Assembly: GCA_050084515.1 (NCBI GenBank)
Contig: CM114271.1
Span: forward strand, 30,566,001-30,630,000
Reading direction: 5' to 3'
DNA: 64,000 nt
Source: Blasia pusilla
Taxonomy: Eukaryota; Marchantiophyta; Marchantiopsida; Blasiales
The notes under the pieces are model-generated. The model saw only the letters and a program-made list of their open reading frames with translations. It did no database searches and was not told where the DNA came from. Below are positions 1-12,052 of the stretch, piece after piece. The stretch's first letter is position 1. Each line of letters starts with the position of its first letter. Both the position numbers and the translations under genes were made by a program.

Positions 1-908
1 GATGGGGAATTCCCTTAAACAGACGCCTTCTGCCGCCGGAATTGGAACTTAGGATCCAAGTGGACTTAGGCTAAGTATGGCTCCAAATGACGTTCAGCGG
101 GCACGGCAGTTTGGGACACAATGAAAACTTAGGTTCCGACTCTACATTTATCTTAGAAGTAGGAATGTTAGAAGCAGGCCATACCAAACTACAGTTCCAA
201 TCGAGGATGGGGAATTCCCTTTAAGAGATGCCTTCTACGGCTGGAATTGGAACTTAGGATCCAAGTGGACTTAGGCTAAGTATGGCTCCAAATGACGTTT
301 AGCGGGCGCGGAAATTTGGGACACAATCAAAACTTAGGTTCTGATTCTACATTTATCTCAGAAGTAGGAATGGTAGGAGCGGACCATTTAGAACTACAAT
401 TCCAATCGAGGATGGGGAATTCCCTTTAACAGACACCTTTTGCGCAAGGTTGCATGTGGAAAACGTCCGTGTCCGTGGACTTATGTCCATCCTATAGAAG
501 GACTTGTCCGTATGGGCCCCATATTTTCCTTCTTTCTCATTCCCTTTACTTGCCTTCATGTTCTATACTCCTCCATTTCGTCCTCCCTCCACCTCCACTC
601 CCTCCTCCCTCATTGCTCCTCTCATCCTTGCCTTGCCTTCCATCAAGGACTAAAAGTATGGGTCCCACCTCTTGGAACCCATGTCCGTGGATATGTCTAG
701 ACTTATCTGTCCATGTCCGTCCTAAGGACTTTTCCGTTTTTATGCAACCATGCTTCTACGGCCGGAATTGGATCTTAGGATCCTATTGGAATTAGACTAA
801 GTATGGCCCCAAATGACGTTCAGCGGGCGCAACACTTTGAGAAATAATCAGAACTTAGGTTCTGATTCTATATTTGTTTCAGACGTACGAATGTTTGAAT
901 TTGACCAG
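1..908. repeat. 205-bp tandem repeat, three units
   Basis: Three head-to-tail units begin at 1, 206 and 411, each opening with GATGGGGAATTCCC, which gives a constant 205-bp period. The third unit is split by the MITE at 445-752 and resumes at 753. Units differ by scattered substitutions. No coding frame runs through them. The same repeat occurs in inverse orientation at 39186-39800. Whether it is a satellite or the internal repeats of a larger mobile element cannot be told, because the left edge of the array lies outside the window. Confidence 0.9.
445..752. mobile_element. hAT-like MITE inside the tandem repeat
   Basis: The 308-bp insertion starts CAAGGTTGCAT and ends ATGCAACCATG, so it has terminal inverted repeats of the CAnnG type used by hAT transposons. 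It is flanked by an imperfect 8-bp duplication, CTTTTGCG and CTTCTACG (6 of 8). Comparison with the intact 205-bp units shows exactly where the host repeat was interrupted. The ends carry repeated GTCCGTG/GTCCATG words that may be transposase-binding subterminal repeats. No transposase is encoded. A second family member lies at 3822-4230. Confidence 0.8.
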
Positions 909-990
909 ACGTCATTTGGAGCCATACTTAGTCTAAGTCCAATTGGATCCTAAGATCCAATTCCGGCCGCAGAAGGCGTCGGTTAAAGGG
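909..990. repeat. inverted partial copy of the 205-bp repeat
   Basis: This stretch is the reverse complement of the part of the 205-bp unit that contains the GGCTCCAAATGACGT and GGATCCAA blocks. It directly follows the last forward unit. Together with roughly 753-835 it can fold into a long imperfect hairpin. A tandem array closed by an inverted copy is typical of fold-back-type or rearranged satellites. Confidence 0.85.
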
Positions 991-1116
991 ATCAGAAAAA
1001 TCCTCATTAAATCAATTTGGAGAGCTTGCTTTAGGGTCTAGTAAATAGCTTGGAACTTATCCTAATTATTCTTTTGATACTCCTCGTCCAAACTGCATAG
1101 GTCCACATCCCAATCC

Positions 1117-1807
1117 TTAGCCTTTGCAATGATGTTGCTTTAGTTCGTGCAGGCCATACTTGTCAAGGAAAACATTGGCAAATTCTTGCTCGATCACCAC
1201 CAAACACTCTTCTAGTGGTTGTTGGAGATCCTTCCCTTTGATGGAATAGTCAAATACGTTATCCACCATAGCAGACGCCTTGGAGTCGAAGAAGATTTGG
1301 TATGCCTTCTTACATTCCCGGTCTAGACGGGAACCAAGGGTATCTACAATGGTGATCGACTTGGCTGCAACCCTTAGCACAAAGTGATGCTCACGCAAGG
1401 TGACAATAACACTTTGTCAGTTCGCTCGTACGCACCATTTCATTCCACATAGTGTCCATGCTCTCATCTGGCATGGCACTACAAGGGAAAACTTCATAAA
1501 TATAAGGGAGGGAGACATAGCCCACAAAACTCATATTGGTGTTGATATAGACACCGAATTACGGTCCATCCTTCTGACTCCACCATGCTACAAACTCCAG
1601 ATCTAAGAAGCCACTTTTATCAAAGACAACCTTGAAACCAGACTGATTCTTCCACTTTGCGTACAAGCGAGCCCCCAACTTCACGATGTTGTCGAGAACT
1701 CCAGCCGGGAGTTGTTTCTCCGTCGGATACTCCAAACACCACATGGCAATAAGGAAAGCATTGATATTGTATGTTGGCCTCAGAGCTTCCACTGAATTCT
1801 GATCCAC
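1117..1807 (-). pseudogene. unrecognised reading-frame remnants
   Basis: Two open stretches, 1117-1398 (93 codons) and 1559-1807 (82 codons), lie in different minus-strand frames. I do not recognise the family. The first contains HHFVL followed by a VDTLGS string, faintly like the His/Asp part of a Ulp1-type cysteine peptidase as found in some plant DNA transposons, but no cysteine motif follows convincingly. Treat it as decayed transposon coding DNA or chance. Confidence 0.2.
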
Positions 1808-3229
1808 GCTGCCAAAGATGACTTATGAGGTGATCTCCACTCTAGGACATTCCTTGCATACTTTCCGAGTCAGTTGTCCACATACATTCTAGAATAAGAT
1901 CGAGGCCTTTAGCTTTTCCTGGGTTGCATGGAGAAGAAGTTTATCATTACCGCCAATAGATTTTTGCTTTGTAAAACCGATGCGCCTATTACTAATAAAA
2001 TGACTAACACTCATCCCATCCAGGAAACTCGCTTTCATTATCAGAAGGTAAGAGAGAATAGTAACGGCCTCGCAATGACTTTTTTTCTCTCAAGGGCCTA
2101 GAAGTATATTAAATTTTGGAAGGGCTATAACGTTGTTTGGATCATTCAAAAGGAGGGAATCGATCCAAATGTCCACCAGGACTGTATTCTTTGGGCAAGA
2201 GAAGTTTCTAAACTCTCTAACAGCGTAAGAGAACCATGCATCTTTCACAGACTTTGAGAGATCTTTTGTCCCCTTTCAAACAAATCAGTCCCGCACAGAC
2301 CAAAAAAAATTGGCCTTCTTGACGCAGGATTTAGACAAATAGCAGGAATCTGCTAGCCTCTCAAGAATTGAAGTGCATCTTCCCTATTCATCATGGTCCA
2401 AAACCCATAATCATATTCTTTGTTTATCATGTCAGTTAGTATTCTGAGGTAGGGGGGACAAATACAACCCGTCCATCTCTCGACATGAAGGCATTGTTTC
2501 CCCTCAGAACGAGGGGATATGGTTTGCTAACCCTGTCCATAATTCAAAAATTAACTTTTTCAATTTTGAGGATAAAAAGAGGCCTAAGGGATTTCACCTA
2601 TCCACCAACCAAGGCAAGATATTAGCCTCTCCAAGAGGGAATTAGAACTATAGTTCCATCAGGAAATATTCATTCATTGAACTATCACAGTGCCAATGCT
2701 CACCTTTCTGTCTGAAGGTCGTGTCCAATATTTTGACTTGCAGCGGCTCCTTTGGTTTATAGTAGCATCGGCACTCATCAAGCTGCGAAAAATATTTCAC
2801 TATTAGGAACAATCCCAAATTTACAGTTGTAAGATTGGTCAAGACTGGTTCACAATGGGTAGAAATTCACATTATCTTCCTACAGTAAGAGGGCAAATCG
2901 CAAGGTCGGATGATTCCTCTCTTGTAAGTGCTCCAAAATTCCAACCTCCATTCTGGCCAGACTATTGTCATTCTTACATGTCCACATGCCCAAAGCAAAG
3001 TAGTCACGGGCTGCGAGGAGAAAATCTCCACACCCTGGTCTGATGCTAATACTTTTCAAGTTTCCAATGTTCTAATAAGCATGGCAGAAAAGCATGATCT
3101 CGTGCGGTTCAAAAAGCAGCATGATTTTACTAGATTTAGGTCGAGTCTACATCAAACATTTCTTTCATCAGAATCCAATGATACAGAAATTCAAAGGCGA
3201 TGCAAGATTGTGGAAGAAAATGAAACACA
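1808..3229. other. intergenic, nothing recognised
   Basis: Stop-rich DNA of mixed composition. I see no splice-compatible conserved frame, RNA gene or repeat shared with the rest of the window. Confidence 0.4.
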
Positions 3230-3461
3230 ACATAGCGTAGGGTGGACGAGGCTCGATATGCCAATGTAGATTGAGGAGTGGAGTTTTAGGCCGGGTGTGC
3301 CATTTTTACTACTCTTTATTTTTGTTGTGTGATCTCCATGTATATGTATGAGTTGATTTCTGTACATGTGTGGATCTACCCATGTGTGGGGAAGATCTCC
3401 GTTGTGTGGTGTAGATGTGACCAACAATGTATGTTGTGTAGCGATATGTATGCGCACGACA
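3230..3461 (+). repeat. partial 5' LTR of element A
   Basis: Matches the last 230 bases of the family LTR, ending in GTATGCGCACGACA. It is truncated on its left side and lacks the promoter part. The same block is found at 5830-6059 and, reversed, at 35326-35560. Confidence 0.75.
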
Positions 3462-3821
3462 TACGTCAACATCGTGAGGAGTTCGAGAGGAGACTACTAT
3501 GGTGGCTTAGATGGAGCCAAAGTCAAGCACTTTATTGGAGATGGCCACTAAGATGAGCCAAACTCCATTTTTTTCTTCCATGAATTTGGGAGCAATGGGA
3601 GTTAGACTAGCGGAGGTGTTTTTGTTCCCTGCCACACTATACAAGCATGAAGAGGTTACTGCTTCTCATTAAGAGGTATTTGTGAAGGAGGTGGTGGAAC
3701 TAGGTGGGCCTGCCCTTAGAGTGTGTGCTCAGGATGTTCCCCATTGAGTCATGACAAGTTGTGATGGCCAAGTTGGCAATGCAAATATGCTAGCTAGACG
3801 AGTGATAGGTCGATCCATAGT

Positions 3822-4230
3822 CAAGGTTGCATGCAAACAGACAAGTCCGTCCATGGGACAAACATGCTCGGCTCATATCCAAGCATGCACGCAAGCCCGC
3901 CACGTAGACCCAGGCTGAGAAAGCCCACACCTATTGCGTGTCCCGCAACCAAGCCCCCAAGGTGGGCTTGGTCCGAATTGGGCGTGCTCAAGCCCTATGC
4001 GGGCTTCTAGCCCGCCGTGCGGGCCTGAGCTCGCCCAATGGGGGCCAAGCCCACCTTGCAGGCCTGGTTGCGGGCCACTCAAAGGGTGCGAGTTCCGTCA
4101 ATCTGGGTCTACGCAGTAGGCTCCGAGCGGACTCGGGTACGGGATGTAGATATTCGGGCCCGCACGGATATATCCATCCTATAGACGGACATAAGTCCAT
4201 GGACATGGACTTTGTCCATGTGCAACCTTG
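3822..4230. mobile_element. hAT-like MITE nested in element A
   Basis: 409 bp with terminal inverted repeats CAAGGTTGCA and TGCAACCTTG, flanked by 8-bp direct repeats TCCATAGT and GCCATAGT (7 of 8). Subterminal GTCCATGG/GTCCGTCC words match the copy at 445-752. The GC-rich interior holds an inverted pair CAAGGTGGGCTTGG (about 3958) and CCAAGCCCACCTTG (about 4045). It encodes no transposase. Confidence 0.85.
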
Positions 4231-4239
4231 GCCATAGTG

Positions 4240-5090
4240 ACACTAAGTATGGTGTTGTATAATTGGAGCCAAATGTTTAGCTTGATTGGTCCCACAAGTA
4301 TGATGTATCACCTATAGCACATCCTACTTGACTGAAGAGCACAACCCATGATTTTAGGGAAGGAAATCTGTTTGGCATTGGTATTATGGAAAGGTGATAT
4401 TAATCCTCGTCCCTTTTAGATATAGACCACTATTGGGTGTGTGTCACCTACGTAGTACTGGGTGAACTTGAGCTTGTTGTTAGATTCTAGCAAGAGCATG
4501 CTTAAGATGGTGCACAGTCCTGTAATTTTTTTCACTTATAGAGTCATATAATGTGTTGGTAGGGAGTACAATGTTGTACTCCCCTTCGTATTATCCTAGA
4601 TTTTTGGGAGGAGATGGTTGCTTCTTCGCCAGGATGGCAATTAAGTGATGGATGGGTGAGCCATTTACTTGTGTAGTTTGCAAGGTGTAGTGGTGGTCCA
4701 TGATGTGATCCCATAACCACGTTGGCAACATTCACAGATAATAAGTAGCTGGCGAGGGAGTTGCTAGAGGGAAGCACCCATACAAAGGATATCTCGATAG
4801 CGGAGAGTCCCATGGAGAGACATATTAGGGTGGGTGTATTTTCCCAATGTGTTGAGACCTCTTCACCATTGTGGGATACATGTGAGGACTTGCAGAGGAT
4901 TGTACACGAGCTCGTGAGGAAGGCATGGAGCCATGTCTTTATCCGAAGGAGACAACATTCGGTGACGATTATGCTCTTGGAGTGGAGTCTTAATATCCTT
5001 GGATATCACACATGATGTGAGGCAGCATCCAGAAGATTATGTAAGAGTGTTACATCTCTTCACAGAGATCAACAAGAGAGCTATAGTGTT
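4240..5090 (+). pseudogene. gypsy protease to methyltransferase-motif-I remnant (element A)
   Basis: About 4320-4400 matches the region after the protease DSG motif in element D (CACAACCCATGATTTTAGGG against CGCAACCCCTGATGTTGGGG). About 4556-4680 retains the YPxxF...WEE...PGW...DGW pattern. The 4761-5015 stretch retains the linker around SPMERHIRV and HELVRKAW. At 5041-5090 a degraded methyltransferase motif I reads RVLHLFTEIN, compared with QVLDLFGGIS in element D. Stops and indels are frequent. Confidence 0.7.
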
Positions 5091-5414
5091 ATAGGCCGAT
5101 ACATCGACATCTCTAAGTTGAGATAGATAAAGAACGAGCATATGTTGGGAGATGTCGTAGGTATGAAAACACCAAAGGTGCTAGATGTGTATAGGATCAT
5201 AGTCAATCATATTCAATAGATGTAATGTGTGCTATATGGCATTAGGGGACTCCAACTTCTAGTTAGGGGGGTAGTTGATTGGTCGTGGTGTATATGGGTG
5301 AGTTTATTTTGTTTGTGTGCTGATCTACCCATGTGTTGGAAAGATTGGTGATGTATGTTATGTAGATGAGACCAGCGATGTGGATTGTGTAGCGATGTAT
5401 GTGCACATAGCATT

Positions 5415-5679
5415 TGTCACATCTTAGTTAGCCTACAAGTAGAGTTCTATTGTGTTGATGGTGTAGAGGGTTACTGGGTTGTTCGGGCGTAACCTGATCT
5501 TAAGATGTTGGACAAAGTTGGCAACATGTTTGTTGCATCAGGTTTGTTGTTTGTTCCAATCCCTCTCTTTACTTATATTTAGTCAATTGATCCATTGACT
5601 GAGTCAACGATCATCCGATAGCCTATGCATGCATGTTACTGTTTGGGGGCTATTTTTGGGGGATGAACTTTTTATTTTT

Positions 5680-5736
<57 letters not shown>

Positions 5737-6059
5737 GAGGGATGGGTTTCTCAAGCCATCATGTTGAGCCGTTGGAGTATCTCTCTTGCTAGATCTCGGT
5801 AGGAGCTTGAGTGTTAAAGTCTAGATTCCCTCATGGCGGAGGTTGGATATGACTTGATATGTTGATGTAGATTTGAGAGTGGAGTTGGTTGTGTGAGCAA
5901 TTTTTTCTTCAATTTTGTTACGTAATCTTGGTGTATATGCGCGAGTACATTTTGTTTCTGTGTGGATCTACTCGTATTTTGGTAGGGTTCATGATGCATG
6001 TGTGTTATAAATATGCGACCAGTGATATGGATTATGTAGGGATGTATATGCGTACGACA
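5415..6059 (+). repeat. 3' LTR of element A
   Basis: Starts TGTCACATCTTAG and ends GCGTACGACA, 645 bp, matching the reversed LTR at 35326-35931 in both ends and middle. It has been expanded by an internal GA microsatellite (5682-5738). The TATA region is degraded. Confidence 0.75.
5682..5738. repeat. GA microsatellite
   Basis: Near-perfect AG dinucleotide run with two GATA interruptions towards its right end, inside the LTR of element A. Confidence 0.95.
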
Positions 6060-9000
6060 TATTGAATTTCCTCCAACTCTACTTCATAGCCACAAATGTA
6101 TATATATATATTTTATAGTACATGACCTGATTGAATTATGGTACAAGTCCCTCATGGTTCAATTGCAAGCTTCATTTTCAAATTGGAAAATGGTTCTATT
6201 TAATTTATAGTGTGAATGTGTGAGTTGACTCAAAATCCGTACTTGTGTTTGCAACATATTTAACCGTTCCATGATTCTTCTTTTAAAGTGTAATCATTGG
6301 GTTATCTAATCTTATCTTATCTCTCTTGTATGTCCTTGTTTTCAATTAACCATGCTTGCTATACGTGATGTTCAAAGTCCTCAGGTTTATTCTTAGTCTC
6401 GTCCATTCATTTCCTCTAATCTTTAAGTTGTTTGCAATCTTAGGATCTAGTGCACATTATATGTTATGATGTCATTGGGTATCCAGCTATTCAATTCGGA
6501 TCCTAAATATATATGTTATGTTGATTGGAATCACAATCTCTTAAGCAGAAGTCTATCGAATCATAGTTTCTATTACATCAAAAAAATTCCCGGCTCTTTT
6601 CTTTTGACCTCCAAATTATCTTTTGTTATTCCCTCGAGAATTTTGAAACTAAACTTTGTTCGAAGAACATTGTCTCAAGAACGTTTCCCTAAGTTGAGAA
6701 TTCAATTTAAACACAAATACTATAAACTAAAAAAAGAAATGTGGACGATGTAATATAAGGATCAGTTTACTTTTGACGGGAAGAATTCACATCAACCTAG
6801 AACACTTAAGTTAAGTTTGTCTTAAATCTCATCACGACCCCAAATCTCCCTTTGTGTCTAACTACTCAGAAAAGAATTAAAAAAGTGCTCAATCCACTTC
6901 AGCGTATGTAAAGGGGATTTAGCATGTGGACGAGTTGGGATGACCGACGCGGCCCTTTAGGCAGTCCTATAATTACTCTAGTGGGCAAGTTGACGACCAT
7001 AATATCTCGATCTCGATACACAAGCGAAACTGTGATCGAGACTTGCCTATGATAGCCACAACGTCACCGCTTCCCTCACGGTACTACTTCGCAATCGGTC
7101 ACCGTTCGCGAGGTCAGAAATAACGCGAGTCGGATAAGTGCAGTCGAGTCCCGGCGTCGAATATGCGGCGGGAAGTTTTGCTCCACATCCGTCGAGCGAC
7201 GTTCAACAAGGGGTGATAGCGACGAGTTTGCGCTAAAGCGCGTGACCTTTTCGCCAATGCGTTTTCGGTCACTCTCAGAAACGCTGGCCAGGATCATGTA
7301 ATCGACTGATATTCTGGAGGATGGCAGACTAATTAATTTATTGATTCCAACGGATCGCGAATTAGTCAATGAGATATCGGTTTGATGACTGAAACCTATA
7401 ATTGCGTCTGAAATCTTCTACTATTCGAGTTCCATGAGAGTGGGGCAAGAATCCAAAGAAGTTTGCTTTCCCTAGTACAAGGCGCCGAAAATCCCAGACG
7501 TAAAGGTGCGAAGTTACTAGACCTTTCCGTCGTGAGTTATCCTGATCGGGGATTCTAACCGAAACGGGAAACGCACTCATTTACATAGACAGTGTCTCCG
7601 ATTCAGGATTAAGGCGAGCGTTGGTACGGTGCAGCGAGTCACCTGGCCACGGAGAATGCACTTTCCATCTGTCAACGTTCTCAGGAGGTGCATGCTTTAA
7701 GCACTTAAGACCACACCGTAGTCCCCCCTCCCAGACGGGAAAGTGTGGCAATAGAAGCGACAGAACTCGGCCGAGAAACCTAGATTGATCAACACACGCC
7801 TGCTTCGAAAAGTTGATTAAATGCATGAATTTGCGGAGATGTCTAGAACTCTCCATCAGAGATCCTTGGAATCAACAACTTGAACGCCGAAAATAAACAA
7901 TAGCCTCTAGTCCAGGATGGGGAAGACATCGATTACTTGAAGAGCAAGAAGGCCGATTGATTCCTTGGCGACTCAAGTAGTCTCGATTGCAACATTGCGT
8001 GACGACAGCCCGGCTGGGATGAGTGAAGGTAGGAACCCGCGCAAGTTGAAGTTAAAGCTACCATCTTGTCGCTTCAATCATCGGCAGCGCATCCAGGCAC
8101 GTCTACTCCAATCATTTCCAGGTTATCGAAGCTCTTCACGTGTGAAGAATGTACAGCGGCTCTGCACTCAGCAGTTACTCCCGTAGGACAGACGCCGATC
8201 GTTGGGGACCCTACCCTGAACAGATTCTGCTCATGACAAGGCAGTGCTCGGGCCCCATTGCGTTCCACCAACCTCTCAAGGCGAGAGTGGTCGATTTTAA
8301 ACTTGCGCGAATTCCGCTTGTAAGCTGGAATTTAACGAAAGGTAGCCAGTAGTCACCCGAATGAGGTGGGCTGGATTTCCATTTGTCAAAGCGCTCTACT
8401 GTAAATTGAGAGTTCACTTCAGGTGCTCACATTTATTTATTTATTTATTTATATTCATATACACTAGCATTTTAAATGTCCGAATCTTCAAAATCACAAT
8501 GTTCAATCTCCAGAAAAAGTTGAAGTCTGAGTTTAAATGGAATCAAGAGGCTTTTTTCCGTGTCCTATCCTCCAGAGGTAACCTATCAGACTTATCCATC
8601 CTACTTTGAGTGCCTAGAACCAACGGGCCTGGCTTCCAGAAGCCGAACTGTTTGATGATAAGGTGAGGAGGGTCTTAGCATGTTTTGGCCAGGTGGTTTT
8701 TCAAAGCTGACTAACTGGTATATAACACCGACCTGTACACCAGTTATGAGTGAACTCAATCCTGGTACTTCATGGAGTGATTTATCATTCTCCTGTGTTT
8801 GTCCTGCACATTGAGCACTCCTGTAGGCCTCACAAAGAATAATGTACACATTAAAAAAAAATGTTTGGTGAAGCCGGGATATAAATTGCCATCGATGATC
8901 CCGTGGATCCAATTTCCGAAGGATTCACCGTGAGCCGCCTATCCAATTCTCCTCCGATTGATATAGTGGCATATAATCCTTTCCTTGAAGGAAAAATCAA

Positions 9001-10420
9001 CAATCGAATCTAGCCAAGGAACTCGAAATTGCGAAGAAAAGGCCAAAAGATTAGATTTTAGGCAAAGGAGTCGAAGTGGAAGATATCCACGGGCACTTAA
9101 GCCGATTCCAATAAAGAAATTCCGTGTGCAACAGCATAGATATATCCAGATACAATTACCGACAGTCAATTTGCAATGTCATGTGTGACTCACTTTATCT
9201 GAAACTCGACTGCGCCTGTTGCTCCAACTACGAGACAAAGTCTTACGCGATTAATCTTTCGAGTACTTTTGGAAACATGATACACAGCACACTAGCCCGT
9301 ATCCTAGAGTTGGCGGCCCCTCGAACTTGAGACGTACGTGGATCAGATTTCTCATGAAATTCCGGATCGTGGCGCATCAGTTGGGATCTGTCTTGAAGTC
9401 CTTCACTTATTATAAGACTTTACGGACGCTAGACCAAATACAAATTATGTGGTGAATGGAAGACATCTCTCTGGGCCTGACGCCAGTGAGTTAGCGACGA
9501 GATCTATGTGTAAAGGATGCCGTGTAATTCGTTTGCACCATGACCAAGAAAATATCCGTGCTAGTAGCATTGTAAATTGACTTTTGTTCGCAATTTCCAG
9601 TACTTTTCGCACCACAGGGAGAATCATTCGATCAAATGGTACACCTTGTACAATGAGACTGTCTAAATACACGGGGCCACAAGAAAGTTTGAGTGCCTCC
9701 CTCAATCATCCACTTCAAAAGTTGTTGGATTCAATCAAATTTCTTTCGCAATTGGATTTGGTTAGGTCACACACATGTCTGCCCGTTCTGTGACGCATGC
9801 ATATGTCTAAGTTTGTGCTTGCGCCTTCAAGACTAATTGTCTTGCGTGACCACCTCCGGGATTCCTCGCACAACTGGACATGGATGCTGCCACTCCTCTC
9901 TTCACATCTTCTAAGCAGCGGCGACATTACTTCAAGGGATTACTTCTAAAATTTCTAGCCCGCAAACTCATCTGTTCGGGCGTCTTTGCGAGTCGACGAC
10001 ACTGCGATTGTGTCGTACCGGGTAATTTCTAAGTTAAGAGAGATAAGAAACCTCCGGTCAACCATTGGTCCAGGAAGCAAATGGAAGAAAGACGATTTTA
10101 ATCGTGGCTGCTAAAATCTTTTTGTTCCCATTAGAACTCCCATAAACTCATATCAAGTATTAACAAGTGGACTGAATGATTGAAGAAGGTAGAAAAATGA
10201 AATAAAATAAATTCTGATCCAAATGGCATGGAATAGGGACCTCGTACGCAGAACACTCATAAGCTAGATATGGTTGAAAGAATGATCATATTCTATCCAG
10301 CCGTAATTTCGACGGGGAATCTGATCCCCCTATTACCATCCCCACCTCACTTGTTAAACAAAATCTCTGTACGGAATGAGCATCCGCTTTCCGACGCTTC
10401 CCTAATCACTGCGCCAAAGG
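6060..10420. other. long gene-free stretch
   Basis: 6060-6900 is AT-rich. From about 6940 the sequence becomes balanced in composition and stop-rich in all frames, with no homology I recognise and no repeats shared with the rest of the window apart from a short TTTA run at 8429-8452. No tRNA or rRNA is seen. Confidence 0.45.
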
Positions 10421-10496
10421 TTTTGAGCGATAGCAGAGAGATCCAAAGATTTCATATGAATATGAAATCTTTGGATCTCTCTGCTATCGCTCAAAA
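10421..10496. repeat. perfect 37-bp inverted repeat with 2-base spacer
   Basis: 10421-10457 and 10460-10496 are exact reverse complements, separated only by GA. Transcribed from either strand it would give an uninterrupted 37-bp hairpin. No terminal-repeat or target-duplication signature is seen around it. Confidence 0.95.
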
Positions 10497-11416
10497 TACG
10501 ATAAGATTCCGGACTCCTCGGTGTACAGTTTGATGATTCGGTACTAGCTAAACGTCAATGACAACGGAAGCTGACGTACCACTACTCACCCCTTCTACAT
10601 GCAGATTGATTCCACGCTAAATAAATCATCGGCTCAAACGATTGTGTCACCGCGCTGACTTTGGACGATCTGTTTCATTCCAATTGCTCACGGGTGCACC
10701 TGCGGTCCTGTACATTAACGTTAGCTTGCCAGTCAAGTTGGCATTGACCTATCTCATGCTTCGATTGCTTTCAAATACTCCACGATCGATCTCGACAGTC
10801 GTCGTCCGCGTCCGACTTCTTCGGAGTTGCGTCCACTTGCCATTGCCTACATATATTGTAATCTAGTTGGATGCACAACAATCGGTATCGTATCATTGGG
10901 AGGGAAGCAAGCAAATATTGACTTTCATGCAGATGAAGTCCTTTGAACCTCCCTTACAAAAAATCCTAAACGCGCACTCGACACCGCCCTATCGATTACA
11001 GCTCCGCCCCTACGTTTTGTGTGGGACACAAAGGTGGATTGTCGCGATGCCGTCGCGAAATGGGACGATTGAGGAAATTATTATTATTATTAATTTATCT
11101 ATTTAGATTTAAATTCGTCAAAATTTTCTAAATCATGTGAATATTTAAAAATTTCAAATGATTAAATATTTCAATCCGGGATTGAAGAGAAGGGGAAATA
11201 ATTATTAAGTCTGGAAGACATTTTCCAATAATAATATACATAGATTATTTCAATTATCATTGTCTCAAAATTAGTTAGAATAATGTTTTTTTCTAAGACC
11301 CTCATAAATTCTTATTTAAAAAAATTTTATTCCTAAAATACATTCATATATTTATGTAATTAAATTAAAATTTAAGAGTTGTACCATAATTGAAAACTAG
11401 TGAGGTGCTTGTGCGA

Positions 11417-11570
11417 TGCACAGGTACAATGCGGTCGTTAACAGTCCAATTTTCAAATTTTAAAATCTTAATCATTGTACATAAAGGACAGCATGCACAG
11501 GTACAATGCGGTCGTTAATAGTCCAATTTTCAAATTTTAAAATCTTAATCATTGTACATAAAGGACAGCA
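11417..11570. repeat. 77-bp tandem duplication
   Basis: Two adjacent copies (11417-11493 and 11494-11570) differ by one base (GTTAACAG against GTTAATAG). They lie in AT-rich DNA and have no coding content. Confidence 0.95.
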
Positions 11571-12052
11571 GATAAGAAAGAAGAGTCCACACGAACCTCG
11601 GAATAAGTCCTCATACACATACTTTAGAGTGGCACAAAGAAAAGCAAAATTCGGACTTGACACATGTCGAATACTGAGGAGGTCAGAATAGAGAGGGGTT
11701 TCGCCAATAATAATATAGATTTTCTCAATTTCATAATCTTTTTTGCATTGTAAGGGCTATTTGATATAAAATCCATATATCAAAATGATAAGTTTAAAAA
11801 ACATTCTTACACATAGATCTATATATCTACATAGTTTAGGAGACTTATAGAATGTCAAACTATAATCTATACTCTTATAAACATTAAATGTTAAGGAATG
11901 CAAAACGACTTATTAATGCATTCAAGGTATTGTATCTTTAAAAAAAAAATTAATTGATATCAAATATGATCAAGGAGACTTTAAAAATTGGTTGTATAAG
12001 ATTTTGTCATTAAAAGCTGATTTTTTTTTTCTTAGCTCTTGAATACGCAAGT

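Larger units (their letters stand above)
3230..6059 (+). mobile_element. element A: internally deleted Ty3/gypsy copy
   Basis: A partial left LTR (3230-3461) and a right LTR (5415-6059) bracket a short interior. The interior aligns with parts of element D: the protease region, the linker, and the first motif of the DNA methyltransferase at about 5041-5090. It then jumps at about 5176 to sequence matching the very end of pol (GGTGCTAGATGTGTATAGG, compare 50138-50157). Gag, RT, RNase H and integrase are absent. A hAT-like MITE is nested at 3822-4230. All frames are broken, so this is a dead, non-autonomous derivative. Confidence 0.8.
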
